DNA of 64,000 nucleotides from Bacteroidales bacterium (lineage in GTDB: Bacteria; Bacteroidota; Bacteroidia; Bacteroidales; UBA932). The DNA lies in assembly GCA_015060245.1 (NCBI GenBank), contig SUYU01000004.1, positions 62,001 to 126,000 on the forward strand. The letters are read 5' to 3'. Shown here one piece after another: positions 44,201 through 51,895 of this stretch (the stretch's first letter is position 1; each line of letters begins with the position of its first letter). A program made the position numbers and the translations under genes. The notes beneath the pieces were generated by a model. It ran no database searches. It worked only from the letters and a program-made list of their open reading frames with translations, and was not told where the DNA came from.

Positions 44201-44478
44201 AGGGCTGTCTGGCCACCGAAAGCCAAAAGGATGCCTTGTGGCTGCTCCTTCTTTATTACCTCCTCTACAAAGTAAGGGGTAACGGGCAAGAAGTATATTT
44301 TGTCTGCAATTCCTTCTGATGTCTGGACAGTTGCAATATTAGGGTTGATAAGAACAGTCTCTATTCCCTCTTCACGCATTGCCTTCAATGCCTGTGAACC
44401 AGAATAGTCAAACTCACCGGCCTCACCAATCTTTAGTGCACCGGAACCCAATAGAAGTACTTTTGAAATTTTACCCAT
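41257..44478 (-). CDS. carB: Carbamoyl-phosphate synthase large subunit
   Basis: 1,073 residues from ATG 44478 (MGKISKVLLLGSGALKIGEA), four bases after the carA stop; the longer frame to 44508 would overlap carA. Two ATP-grasp halves are visible (each with an E-x-N-x-R block: EVNARLSRSS and ECNLRASRSF), then the C-terminal allosteric MGS-like domain (about 930-1073). It makes carbamoyl phosphate from bicarbonate, ammonia and two ATP for pyrimidine and arginine synthesis. The start choice and length match the family. Confidence 0.97.
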   Translation of the reverse strand: MGKISKVLLLGSGALKIGEAGEFDYSGSQALKAMREEGIETVLINPNIATVQTSEGIADKIYFLPVTPYFVEEVIKKEQPQGILLAFGGQTALNCGVELYKSGILEKYDLQVLGTPVQAIMDTEDRDLFIRKLDEIDVKTIKSHAVENIEDALQAAEDLGYPVIIRAAYALGGLGSGFCNNREELIKLAEKSFTFSPQVLVEKSLKGWKEIEFEVVRDKYDNCITVCNMENFDPLGIHTGESIVVAPCQTLTDHEINKLRSIAIRIVKHIGIVGECNVQYAFDLISEDYRVIEVNARLSRSSALASKATGYPLAFVAAKLGLGYGLFELKNSVTRNTPAMFEPALDYVVCKIPRWDLSKFQGVSREIGSSMKSVGEVMAIGRTFEETIQKGLRMIGQGAHGFTANRDIKVDDIDKALREPTDNRIFVISKAFKAGYTVDQIHDLTKIDKWFLHKLYGLILTDKELSGYEKIDDVPYELVKKAKRQGFSDFQIGRLVYKDTIDTDLYLKIVRDYRIKYNILPVVKQIDTLAAEYPAMTNYLYLTYNGTKHDIDYTDDKKSIIVLGSGAYRIGSSVEFDWCSVNALKTIQNCGWRGVMINYNPETVSTDYDMCDRLYFDELTFERVMDIYDLEKPHGVVVSVGGQIPNNLALKLDNANVPIMGTSAESIDNAEDRHRFSSMLDRLGIDQPRWKELSTMSDVYDFVDNVGFPVLVRPSYVLSGAAMNVCSNKTELEQFLQLAANVSKKHPVVVSEFIQGAKEIEFDAVAKNGEVLAYAISEHIEFAGVHSGDATIQFPPQKIYLETARRIKKIARKIAEALKISGPFNIQFLAKDNDIKVIECNLRASRSFPFVSKVLRINLIELATKVMIGEPVEAPNKSAFDLDYVGVKASQFSFSRLQKADPVLGVDMASTGEVGCIGDDSNEAILKSMLSVGYKIPKKNILMSTGSAKQKAELLSAAKTLTKNGYNIYATGGSFRYLVENNIPATQVYWPSEQGMEPQVMDMLQNGKIDMVVNIPKNLTQVELENGYKVRRASVDFNIPLITNARLASAFINAFCNIPLEKIQIKSWDEYNS

Positions 44479-44482
44479 TGTA

Positions 44483-45556
44483 TTACAACATTTTAAAGAA
44501 TTCATCAAATATTTGGTTTGTTACTGGTGAAACACCTGCCGCCTGCGGATTGAACTGTGCAGAGAAGAATGGTTTGCTCTTGTGTCTGATACCTTCGCAA
44601 GTGTTGTCATTCATATTTACAAACAGAGGTTCCCAGTCAGATGGAAGAGACTCCATGTCAACGGCATAACCGTGGTTCTGTGATGTTATGAAGCAACTTG
44701 TGGTGTTGGCCATTCTTACAGGCTGGTTATGACCCCTATGTCCATATTTCAATTTGAAAACCTTTGCTCCGGCAGCCAATGCAAGCAGTTGGTTACCCAT
44801 GCACACACCGCATACAGGTTTGCCCTTTTCCATTGCTGCAGATATGTTCTTGATTGTCTCTGTGCAGAAGTTAGGGTCACCTGGACCATTGGATATGCAC
44901 AATCCGTCATACTCCAACTCGTTGAAATTGTAGTTCCAAGGAACTCTGATCACTTCAACGCCATTATCAAGAAGCCAGCGGATGATGCTGTTTCTTGTAC
45001 CGCAATCTACAAGCACAACCTTTTTGTCGGCATTGCCGTATCTTGTAACCTCACTGCAACTCGCTTTGGCAACCATATTCTCTTCGTTGGGATTCTCTAC
45101 AGGGAAATCTGCCGATGCCCCTTCAGGAACAATTCTTCCCAGCATTGAACCATTCTCCCTGAGGGTCTTTGTAAGTTCTCTTGTGTCAACGCCATAAATG
45201 CCCGGAACCTTCTCCTCCTTAAGCCACTCGTCAAGGCTTTTTGCAGCATTCCAGTGACTGTAATTGAATGAGTAGTCTGTTATAACCAGTGCTTTTACGT
45301 GAATCTTTCCAGATTCAAAGAATTTCTCTATGCCGTTCTCTTTTTCATCCGAAGGTACACCATAGTTTCCAAGGATAGGATATGTTGATACCAGAATCTG
45401 TCCGGAATAGGACGGGTCTGTAAGTGTTTCAGGATATCCTACCATTGCTGTGCTGAAAACAACTTCGCCATTTGCAGGTTGGTCGTAACCGAAAGAATAG
45501 CCCTCAAACTCAAGGCCATTCTCCAGAATAAGTTTAACTTTTTTAGTTGATTGCAT
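44483..45556 (-). CDS. carA: Carbamoyl-phosphate synthase small subunit with altered glutaminase triad
   Basis: 357 residues from ATG 45556 (MQSTKKVKLILENG); the frame opens to 45601, but that extension is rich in F/N/V and lies upstream of the predicted transcription start. The N-terminal domain contains FSTAMVGYPETLTDPSY. The class I amidotransferase domain keeps the nucleophile in GVCMGNQL. At the place of the other two triad residues, usually H-P-E, the sequence reads N-P-Q (QFNPQAAGV), so His and Glu are both replaced. Glutamine hydrolysis may be lost or altered, with free ammonia then feeding CarB. Confidence 0.93.
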   Translation of the reverse strand: MQSTKKVKLILENGLEFEGYSFGYDQPANGEVVFSTAMVGYPETLTDPSYSGQILVSTYPILGNYGVPSDEKENGIEKFFESGKIHVKALVITDYSFNYSHWNAAKSLDEWLKEEKVPGIYGVDTRELTKTLRENGSMLGRIVPEGASADFPVENPNEENMVAKASCSEVTRYGNADKKVVLVDCGTRNSIIRWLLDNGVEVIRVPWNYNFNELEYDGLCISNGPGDPNFCTETIKNISAAMEKGKPVCGVCMGNQLLALAAGAKVFKLKYGHRGHNQPVRMANTTSCFITSQNHGYAVDMESLPSDWEPLFVNMNDNTCEGIRHKSKPFFSAQFNPQAAGVSPVTNQIFDEFFKML

Positions 45557-45598
45557 CTTTATATGAAGTATGAAATTTACGAAGTTTACAAAATTGGG

Positions 45599-45630
45599 CA
45601 AAAGTAATAAAAAAAGGAGGTTTTTGCAAT
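45599..45630 (-). promoter_or_regulatory. carAB promoter
   Basis: Minus strand: TTG (45628-45630) inside the loop of the upstream terminator, 21-bp spacer, TACTTTTG (45599-45606). The start would be near 45592, giving a ~36-nt leader to ATG 45556. Overlap with the preceding terminator is compact but workable. Confidence 0.6.
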
Positions 45631-45641
45631 AAACCTCCTTA
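45615..45641 (-). terminator. Rho-independent terminator after the C69 dipeptidase gene
   Basis: Ten-base-pair perfect stem AAGGAGGTTT with a 7-nt loop; on the minus strand it runs into TTTTTTT, a classic intrinsic terminator 73 bp after the dipeptidase stop. Confidence 0.92.
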
Positions 45642-45713
45642 TGAAATTTGTGTAAAAAAACAATTATTTATTGTAAATATCTTTCCTTCAGAAAAATACT
45701 TTTTTGGTACGTT

Positions 45714-47390
45714 TTACATGCCTCTTGCAAAAATTGACCAAAGGTCTGCTTTGAGTTCCTCCCATGTATTTCTTGTTGAAGCCTCAAATCTGCGGGTGAA
45801 CTCATTCAGCATTGCAATGGCTTCATCTTTTTTGCCCGCTTTGATAAGTTCATTGGCCTGGGCCTCTACCTTCTTGCACTCTTCCATCATTATTTTTTCA
45901 TAATCGAGTACTTTAGGCTCAATGAGATGGCGTGTCTTGTCCCAGTTTATTGTAGCAATTCTGTTCGATTCCCTGTATGACCATACTGCTGCATCCTCCC
46001 TGTAACGGTGCTGTCCGCATACATCAAATCCTTTAGGCAGTTCTGTAGAGCCGCAATAGATAGGGGAGCGCGGGGTCTGGGCAGGGTTGTCAAAAGCAAA
46101 GTATGCAACACCGCCAATTTCATCCGGCAACCAGTCTCTCAATTGGATAATATGAGAGTATGAGCATTGGATTACAGCAATTGTGCGGAATCTTGGTGCA
46201 ATACCAGGCTTTATCTGATTGAAAAGTGCCCTCAAGTCATTAGGCATGAAGGTTGAAACCGGGCAAACAGTATCCTTGAAATTTATATACTCTCCGTTGT
46301 GCTGCCTTACTCTTCTGTCAACCACAACATCCATTCCCTGCACCTGGTCAAATTCGGTTCCGTCATAAGTCTGGCGGTATAGTGCAAACATATCCTCTGG
46401 AGTTACTTTCTTGTCCGGTTTGACTGAGAAAGGAAGTTCATCCGCATCATATTTTAGACCGAGCGAAGGAGCCAATGTGTTGAATATGAAGTATTCACGT
46501 ACACTGAAAGGTTTTGCTTCATCAGATACCATCTTGTAGAATTTGAATTCACTTGTGCCGTCCCAAAGGCCCATATGGATCGTTCTCTCCTTAAGGTCAG
46601 AAGCATACATGAAATTGTCGGGATCATTAAAGTCAACAATGCCTATTCTTGGTATGTTTGCAGATACGCCCACATGGTCATCGGGAATGCGCTGTGCTAC
46701 CCAAAGTGCGCCCGGCTTGTCAAATTTTGAAGGTTTCTTCTTTTTGCCTTTCTCGGCAGGTACATCTTTCTTGTCAAAGTTTGTTCCATATATCTCAAAA
46801 TGCCACACCTCATTCTTGTCGGCAATAGTAAGGCACTCTCCATTGTCGCCATAACCGTACTCCTCGGCAAGTGCTCCAATAAGCCTTATGGCGTCACGTG
46901 CTGTTGTACACCTTTCCAGAGCGATACGCTCAAGTTCTTCAATAAGGAAGAGTCCATTTGTGTCTTTTAAAGATCTTTTGCCGACAGTTGTAGTTTCTCC
47001 CATTGCCAACTGCTTCTCATTCAGACACGGATATGCTACATTAAGAAAAGCATATGTTTCCCCGTCAATTGCCGGAATTCTTCCCTTTTCTACTTTGCCA
47101 CGTATGTCATGAGGCTCCTCTGTGTGGAGAGCGCCAGTGTAGATTGGTTGTGTGTCACCGGCCTGGTATTTTTTGCGTTTTTCCATAGTGAGCCATGTCC
47201 TGTAGTTTGAATCACAGGTATGGGCTGTCATTACAGAGCCGTCGGCACTTGCTTTTTTGCCAACCATAATTGATGTGCAACTCTCGGCCTCATTCTCATC
47301 GTAAGGGTTGAAGGCTACCGGCTGCTGCGCCTGCAAACCTATTGCAAATAGGGCGCAGACAATTGCTGATAAACTCTTTTTTAGATTCAT
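45714..47390 (-). CDS. Exported C69-family dipeptidase
   Basis: 558 residues. Signal peptide MNLKKSLSAIVCALFAIGLQ, cleaved near residue 21. The nucleophile is Cys38 in ESCTSIMVGKKASADGS, the signature of peptidase family C69 (PepD-like, Ntn-hydrolase fold), where an N-terminal part is removed to expose the Cys. The TAHTCDSNYRTW and Y-G-Y-G-D-N-G-E stretches are also typical. It cleaves dipeptides in the periplasm. A -7 box TATATTTG (minus strand, 47507-47514) could drive it with a ~110-nt leader. Confidence 0.92.
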   Translation of the reverse strand: MNLKKSLSAIVCALFAIGLQAQQPVAFNPYDENEAESCTSIMVGKKASADGSVMTAHTCDSNYRTWLTMEKRKKYQAGDTQPIYTGALHTEEPHDIRGKVEKGRIPAIDGETYAFLNVAYPCLNEKQLAMGETTTVGKRSLKDTNGLFLIEELERIALERCTTARDAIRLIGALAEEYGYGDNGECLTIADKNEVWHFEIYGTNFDKKDVPAEKGKKKKPSKFDKPGALWVAQRIPDDHVGVSANIPRIGIVDFNDPDNFMYASDLKERTIHMGLWDGTSEFKFYKMVSDEAKPFSVREYFIFNTLAPSLGLKYDADELPFSVKPDKKVTPEDMFALYRQTYDGTEFDQVQGMDVVVDRRVRQHNGEYINFKDTVCPVSTFMPNDLRALFNQIKPGIAPRFRTIAVIQCSYSHIIQLRDWLPDEIGGVAYFAFDNPAQTPRSPIYCGSTELPKGFDVCGQHRYREDAAVWSYRESNRIATINWDKTRHLIEPKVLDYEKIMMEECKKVEAQANELIKAGKKDEAIAMLNEFTRRFEASTRNTWEELKADLWSIFARGM

Positions 47391-47578
47391 GATTATCTGT
47401 TTTTAGTTGTTTGCTTTTATATTGATTGTGCTATTCTATATCTCTGTGTTGGGCAAAATTTTGTATCTGCCGTTTGATGAAATGGCCCATTTGGTTGGGA
47501 CGAGTACAAATATAAACAAATAATGCCGTATCTTTACACATGAAAATTAAAATAGTTTGCACATAAAGTCAACATTGT

Positions 47579-48565
47579 ATGTATTTTGCTTTAGGTCTGA
47601 TGTTTGTTGGGATATTTGTGGGACGCTTGTTCTTGAAGGTTGCAAAGATCTCTGTTTCGGCACTTCTGATGGCCGTGATATGCCTACTGCTCTTTATTTT
47701 GGGACTTGAGTTGGGATATAATGACAATCTTATTTCAAAATTTGCATCAATTGGAGCGGCATCATCCGTTATTGCGCTCTCTGCCATATTTGGAAGTTGT
47801 GTGGCCGCCAAGGTGCTGTACAGTTATATTTTGAAGAATCCGTCGGGGGAAAGTGCTGAATTAGGCTACGGCGGCAAGGTTGATGTTTCTCAAAACAGTA
47901 CAGTCAGGCAATATGAAAATTCAGATGGGCATAATGGGGGAGGTGCTTGGAGTGGTACCATTATGATCATAGGAGCGTTTGCAGCAGGGCTTGTTCTGGC
48001 GATGTTTGATCTTATGCCTTACGGCCAGGAACTTGCAGGATGCTCAAAGATTGTTCTGTACCTTCTAATGTTCCTTGTTGGAATGAACCTTGGGCTTGAT
48101 CCTGCAATTGTCTCCACTATAAAAGCGCAGCCTAAAAGAGTACTCTTTTTACCCTTTTTTACAATGCTCGGCACCTTTGCCGGAGCGGTTGCCGCTTATG
48201 CTTTCCTTGCCCTTTTGGGCGGTGGAATATCTCTGCTTGACACCCTTTCAGTAAGCAGCGGATTCGGATACTATTCATTGTCAAGCATATTCCTCAATGA
48301 GGCCAGAGGTGCAGAACTCGGCACAATTGCCCTGGCTGCAAACATTATACGCGAACTGCTTACCATTCTCCTTGCTCCGTATATGGTAAAACTCTTTGGC
48401 AAATTTGCTCCCATATCTTCAGGAGGAGCAACCTCTATGGATACAACCCTTCCTATAATACAGAAGAGTTGCGGCAACCGGTTTGTGCCTTTGTCAATAT
48501 ATCATGGAATTGTTGTTGACTTTTCGGTGCCGTTTTTCCTTACACTTTTCCTTTCTCTCCATTAG
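47579..48565 (+). CDS. lysO: Lysine exporter LysO-family protein
   Basis: 328 residues. Two domains: the N-terminal DUF340-type pair of helices with FILGLELGYNDNL (residues 1-90), a variable hydrophilic link with Ser/Gly/Asn (about 90-120), and the membrane domain with FLVGMNLGLDPAIV, VSSGFGYYSLSSIFLNEARG and GATSMDTTLPIIQKSCG. This is LysO (YbjE) architecture; the E. coli protein exports L-lysine. The start is ATG 47579 in the context TTGTATG; no clear SD. Convergent with mltG, 11 bp apart. Confidence 0.88.
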   Translation: MYFALGLMFVGIFVGRLFLKVAKISVSALLMAVICLLLFILGLELGYNDNLISKFASIGAASSVIALSAIFGSCVAAKVLYSYILKNPSGESAELGYGGKVDVSQNSTVRQYENSDGHNGGGAWSGTIMIIGAFAAGLVLAMFDLMPYGQELAGCSKIVLYLLMFLVGMNLGLDPAIVSTIKAQPKRVLFLPFFTMLGTFAGAVAAYAFLALLGGGISLLDTLSVSSGFGYYSLSSIFLNEARGAELGTIALAANIIRELLTILLAPYMVKLFGKFAPISSGGATSMDTTLPIIQKSCGNRFVPLSIYHGIVVDFSVPFFLTLFLSLH

Positions 48566-48576
48566 CGGTGCTGCCG

Positions 48577-49638
48577 TCATTTCTTCCGGCTTATTGCCCT
48601 CTGGTATGCCTTGGCATTGCGGTTGTGTTCCAATAGGGTAGAGGCAAACTTGTGGGTACCGTCGAGATTGGCGTTTGCGCAGAAATAGAGATAGTTGTGC
48701 TTCTCATGGTTGAGTACTGCATCAATTCCCTTTGCGCTCGGTATTGTTATAGGGCCGGGAGGAAGTCCGGTATGTTTGTATGTATTGTAGGGTGAGTCAA
48801 CTTTCAGATGTTTGAAAAGTATTCTCCTTATGGTTGGATCATTGAGGGCATATTTTACTGTAGGATCGGCCTCGAGTTTCATTCCGCGTTTTAGCCTGTT
48901 CACATATACCCCTGCAATTGCAGGAAGTTCAGGACCGTAGTTGCTCTCCTCGCAGACTATTGATGCCAAAGTGGAAACCTCCTCTTTGCTGAGTCCAAGT
49001 TCATTGGCCTTTGCAGTGCGCTCCTCATTCCAGAACTTTGAGTGCTCCTTTGCCATTCGCTCTGTAAACTCTTGGGGAGAGACGCTCCAGTAGATTTCGT
49101 ATGTATCTGGAATGAATATTGAAATGAATGTCTCTTTGGTAAGGCCATATTTTGACCATGTCTCAGGGGTGTTGAAACAGGTGATGAAATCGAGCGAATC
49201 GGCCATCAGACGCTTGCCCAGGATGGATGCCAACTTCTCTGCACCCCTTATGTTGCCGCTTAATGTGAGCCTGTATGGTGTCTGCCATCCGTTGCGGAGA
49301 GCCCTTGCAATTTCTGTATTGTTTGTGCCGTTTTTGAACACGTATCTTCCAGGCTGGAGTCTTGTACTGGGATTCTCCTTGGCAAATGCCCTTTCAAATC
49401 TCTTTATGTTCAGAAGATGCTTGTCAAGTGTATCCACAAGCGATGCGTAAGAGGTTTGCGGAGTAATGTAAAGGGTGAATTTCTCTTGAACATTACTCTT
49501 GTATCTTGTTGTGTATGCATCATATAAGGCAAATGCCGCAATGCATGCCGCAAACAATGCGCCTGCTGTAAACCACTTGACCAACCTTTTTTTGTATTGT
49601 TTGCTGTTTCCTTTATGCTCAGACTGTTTCTTCTTCAT
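48577..49638 (-). CDS. mltG: Endolytic transglycosylase MltG with altered motif
   Basis: 353 residues. One N-terminal membrane helix (about 20-42) anchors a periplasmic YceG domain. Conserved parts: FIPDTYEIYW, AGVYVNRLKRGMKLEADPTV, LPPGPITIPS and YFCANANLDGTHKF. In the catalytic motif, usually I-V-E-x-E, this protein reads I-V-C-E-E (C229, E230, E231). One of the two conserved glutamates is thus Cys. If that is the catalytic acid, activity would be impaired or changed. MltG cuts nascent glycan strands and sets their length. The neighbour is another cell-wall hydrolase. Confidence 0.93.
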   Translation of the reverse strand: MKKKQSEHKGNSKQYKKRLVKWFTAGALFAACIAAFALYDAYTTRYKSNVQEKFTLYITPQTSYASLVDTLDKHLLNIKRFERAFAKENPSTRLQPGRYVFKNGTNNTEIARALRNGWQTPYRLTLSGNIRGAEKLASILGKRLMADSLDFITCFNTPETWSKYGLTKETFISIFIPDTYEIYWSVSPQEFTERMAKEHSKFWNEERTAKANELGLSKEEVSTLASIVCEESNYGPELPAIAGVYVNRLKRGMKLEADPTVKYALNDPTIRRILFKHLKVDSPYNTYKHTGLPPGPITIPSAKGIDAVLNHEKHNYLYFCANANLDGTHKFASTLLEHNRNAKAYQRAISRKK

Positions 49639-49772
49639 ACTTACTTACTTCTTACTTCTTACTTCTTACTTTTTGCTTCTTGCTTCATCGCCACCTTTTA
49701 GTGGATTCCTGGTTGCTTCTTTCTTTATTCTTGCTCAATCTTCATTCTTGCCAACCAAATGTATGAATGGCA

Positions 49773-50873
49773 TTACTTCTGGAGGTTCAATATTGTGCCC
49801 ACCTCTGCTTTAGAACCATATTCCATGTTATTGAGTTCATAAAGTTTGAGCAGTTTAATCCCCAATTTTTGTGAAATGCCGTACATGGTATCGCCCTCCT
49901 GTACCACATATGCCGATTTTTCGCCTTCATTCCTCTTTGCCTCAAGGTATATTATTGTTCCCGACGGAATTGGGGCACTCTTTCTCAAATCATTGAATTT
50001 CAATAACTCTTTAGTGAAAAGATTATATTCTTTGGCTATTGACTGGTATGTTTCTGTGCCATTGGCAATGATGTATTGCAGACCATTGTTCGTGAAAATC
50101 TGCCTGTCTAGCGTATAATTATATAAAGGACTGCTTTCTACCCATACTGCCGAACCGGGATCTCCAATCTGGGGAGTTTCTGGGGGCAATATAATGCCAA
50201 TCTCTGAATTCTTGTCGGCAGATGAAGACTTGCCTGCCCTCTTTTCTGCTTTTCTGGCTGCCTTTTCTGCCTTGCGGTTAGCCTTGTCTATTTTTGCGCG
50301 CTCTTTTCTGAGCCTCTTTGACTCTTTCATTGAAAAGTTTTCACCGTCAAGCCTGTAGAGTTCATTCTTTTCAATGATATCTATGAGCATTTGTGCATAT
50401 TGCGGATTGGTTGCATAGCCTGCAGCCTTGAGTCCGTGGGCCCAGGCTTTATAGTCTGTTCTTTTAAGGTCAAAAAGTGACTGGTATCTTCTGCCGTTGC
50501 GCAGAAATTCTGAATGGTCTTTGAAAGAGTCTTCGGCATGGTTGTACTTCCTGAAGCACTCGCCGCGCTCATCATCATTATGATAAATCCTTTTGCCCTT
50601 CCAGTTATGGCACTTTATGCCAAAGTGGTTGTTGGCCTTTACTGCAAGCCTGGAGTTGCCGTTTCCGCTCTCAAGGCATGCCTGGGCCATAATTATGCTG
50701 GCCGGAATACCATACTGGTTCATTTGCCGTATGGCAATGTGGCTGTATTGTTGAATATACTCTTTTCTGGAAATTTCGCGCGCCAATGCCCTTGAACCAA
50801 ATGGCAGCAGAAGGGTTACAATGTATATGAGTGCAATCCTCAATAAATTTGTTGTGTTAAAAAAGCATTTCAT
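49773..50873 (-). CDS. GH73-type glucosaminidase with LysM repeats
   Basis: 366 residues. Signal peptide or anchor at 1-32. The glucosaminidase (FlgJ/GH73) domain spans about 35-175 with catalytic E68 in AQACLESGNGNSRLA and NNHFGIKC. A Lys/Arg/Ala-rich linker (185-225) precedes two LysM-like units: one with IANGTETYQSIAKEYN near 275 and one with YVVQEGDTMYGISQKLG near 325. It hydrolyses peptidoglycan in the periplasm, LysM tethering it to the wall. It lies 134 bp upstream of mltG on the same strand, a likely wall-remodelling pair. Confidence 0.92.
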   Translation of the reverse strand: MKCFFNTTNLLRIALIYIVTLLLPFGSRALAREISRKEYIQQYSHIAIRQMNQYGIPASIIMAQACLESGNGNSRLAVKANNHFGIKCHNWKGKRIYHNDDERGECFRKYNHAEDSFKDHSEFLRNGRRYQSLFDLKRTDYKAWAHGLKAAGYATNPQYAQMLIDIIEKNELYRLDGENFSMKESKRLRKERAKIDKANRKAEKAARKAEKRAGKSSSADKNSEIGIILPPETPQIGDPGSAVWVESSPLYNYTLDRQIFTNNGLQYIIANGTETYQSIAKEYNLFTKELLKFNDLRKSAPIPSGTIIYLEAKRNEGEKSAYVVQEGDTMYGISQKLGIKLLKLYELNNMEYGSKAEVGTILNLQK

Positions 50874-50910
50874 TGCGGTAAACCATCAGCGGCAATTATA
50901 AAAATCTGCG

Positions 50911-50927
50911 CAAAATTACTATTTTTG
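50911..50927. promoter_or_regulatory. Divergent -7 boxes: glucosaminidase (-) and cdd (+)
   Basis: Minus strand TAATTTTG (50911-50918) and plus strand TATTTTTG (50920-50927), one base apart. -33 boxes are not obvious. Predicted starts give leaders of about 30 nt (glucosaminidase) and 65 nt (cdd). Confidence 0.5.
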
Positions 50928-50997
50928 TATTACCCTTGAAATTAAAGTTATCAACATTGGCAAGGGACACATATTTCAGTATAAGGAGGAGTGACAT

Positions 50998-51477
50998 ATG
51001 GAAAAAAAAGAACTCAAGATCAACTATACATCCTACAAAAGCATTGATGAATTGCCACATGATGAGAGATTGCTCCTCAATAAGGCCATTGAGGCAACTT
51101 CCGGCTCATACTCACCGTATTCAGGCTTTTCAGTCGGTGCGGCGGTTGAAATGGCAAATGGAGAGATCATTTCTGCTGCAAATCAAGAAAATGCAGCCTA
51201 TCCAAGCGGAATGTGCGCAGAACGCTCGGCACTCTTTTATGCCCATTCAAAATATCCTGATCTCCCCGTCAGGGCCATTGCCATAGTTGCATCACACAAC
51301 GGACAGATTACCCCGCAACCCACATATCCGTGCGGAGCATGTTGCCAGGTGCTCTCTGAAACTCAATCGCGCAGCGGTTCACCTGTAAAAATAGTCATAG
51401 GAAGTGCAACAGGGGCAATTGTACTGGGTTCAGTGTCGGCATTATTGCCTTTTGCCTTTGACAACTATCCGAAGTAG
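50998..51477 (+). CDS. cdd: Cytidine deaminase
   Basis: 159 residues. Zinc ligands and catalytic Glu are all present: C73-A-E75 in GMCAERSALF and C112xxC115 in PCGACC. SGSYSPYSGFSVGAAVE is the usual N-terminal substrate loop. Tetrameric (short) form of the enzyme, deaminating cytidine and deoxycytidine for pyrimidine salvage. It has an unusually good SD, AAGGAGG, eight to nine bases before ATG 50998. Confidence 0.95.
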   Translation: MEKKELKINYTSYKSIDELPHDERLLLNKAIEATSGSYSPYSGFSVGAAVEMANGEIISAANQENAAYPSGMCAERSALFYAHSKYPDLPVRAIAIVASHNGQITPQPTYPCGACCQVLSETQSRSGSPVKIVIGSATGAIVLGSVSALLPFAFDNYPK

Positions 51478-51496
51478 AAATAGGGGTAAAGGATGA

Positions 51497-51646
51497 GGTG
51501 AGTTTGAAAAAGTTGATGAGATTGATTATGCGGGTGAAGAGATTAATGTTAAGGTTGTTGCCAATGATGGTAGAAGTTGCAATGGCAAGTATTTGTATTT
51601 GAGTGCTATGGGAGGCAAAGGGGATGTTTATGTAACCAAGAGTTGA
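51497..51646 (+). pseudogene. Orphan 3' fragment of an unknown coding sequence
   Basis: A 49-codon frame directly after a TGA, with no ATG/GTG/TTG before codon 33, ends at 51646. Its conceptual product has NVKVVANDGRSCNGKYLYL and GGKGDVYVTKS, which looks like real protein. I do not recognise the family. It is likely the tail of a deleted gene left between cdd and the SRP RNA gene; chance cannot be excluded. Confidence 0.4.
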
Positions 51647-51704
51647 AATTGTGGATTGCCCCGTATTGCGATTTGGGGAGAGAGTTTCACTTCCGGGTAC
51701 AAAA

Positions 51705-51806
51705 AAAAGGGTAAGCTGAATATATCGCACCGCTACAACCACATACCCTTGCTGCCTTCCGGCCCTGGGGGAGTTCTGCAGGAGCTGGTCGTATATGACT
51801 TACCCG
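51705..51806 (-). ncRNA. ffs: Signal recognition particle RNA (small bacterial type)
   Basis: On the minus strand, the conserved apical part reads CCCAGGGCCGGAAGGCAGCA, containing the SRP GGAA tetraloop and the asymmetric AGCA loop that binds Ffh. The ends pair as GGGTAAG (51799-51805) and CTTACCC (51709-51715), enclosing a ~97-nt hairpin. It is followed by eight T on the minus strand (51701-51708). Protein-coding frames over this stretch are not credible. Part of the SRP that targets membrane proteins. Confidence 0.93.
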
Positions 51807-51810
51807 ACTG

Positions 51811-51840
51811 CAAAGGTAAGCAAATTTCCATTAAAAACAA
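51811..51840 (-). promoter_or_regulatory. Promoter of the SRP RNA gene
   Basis: Minus strand TTG (51838-51840), 19-bp spacer, exact TACCTTTG (51811-51818); transcription would begin at 51804-51806, right at the 5' stem of the RNA. Confidence 0.85.
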
Positions 51841-51895
51841 GTTTGTAAGCGTTAATTTTGTAAATTTGTAGTTTTCAAACTCTATTCTTGACTGT

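Noticed and set aside
49637..49690. CTTACTT-type microsatellite between mltG and the glucosaminidase gene
   Set aside because: Real short repeat, but only about 50 bp and located after one start and before another stop, with no sign of function; noted only as another example of spacer repeats.
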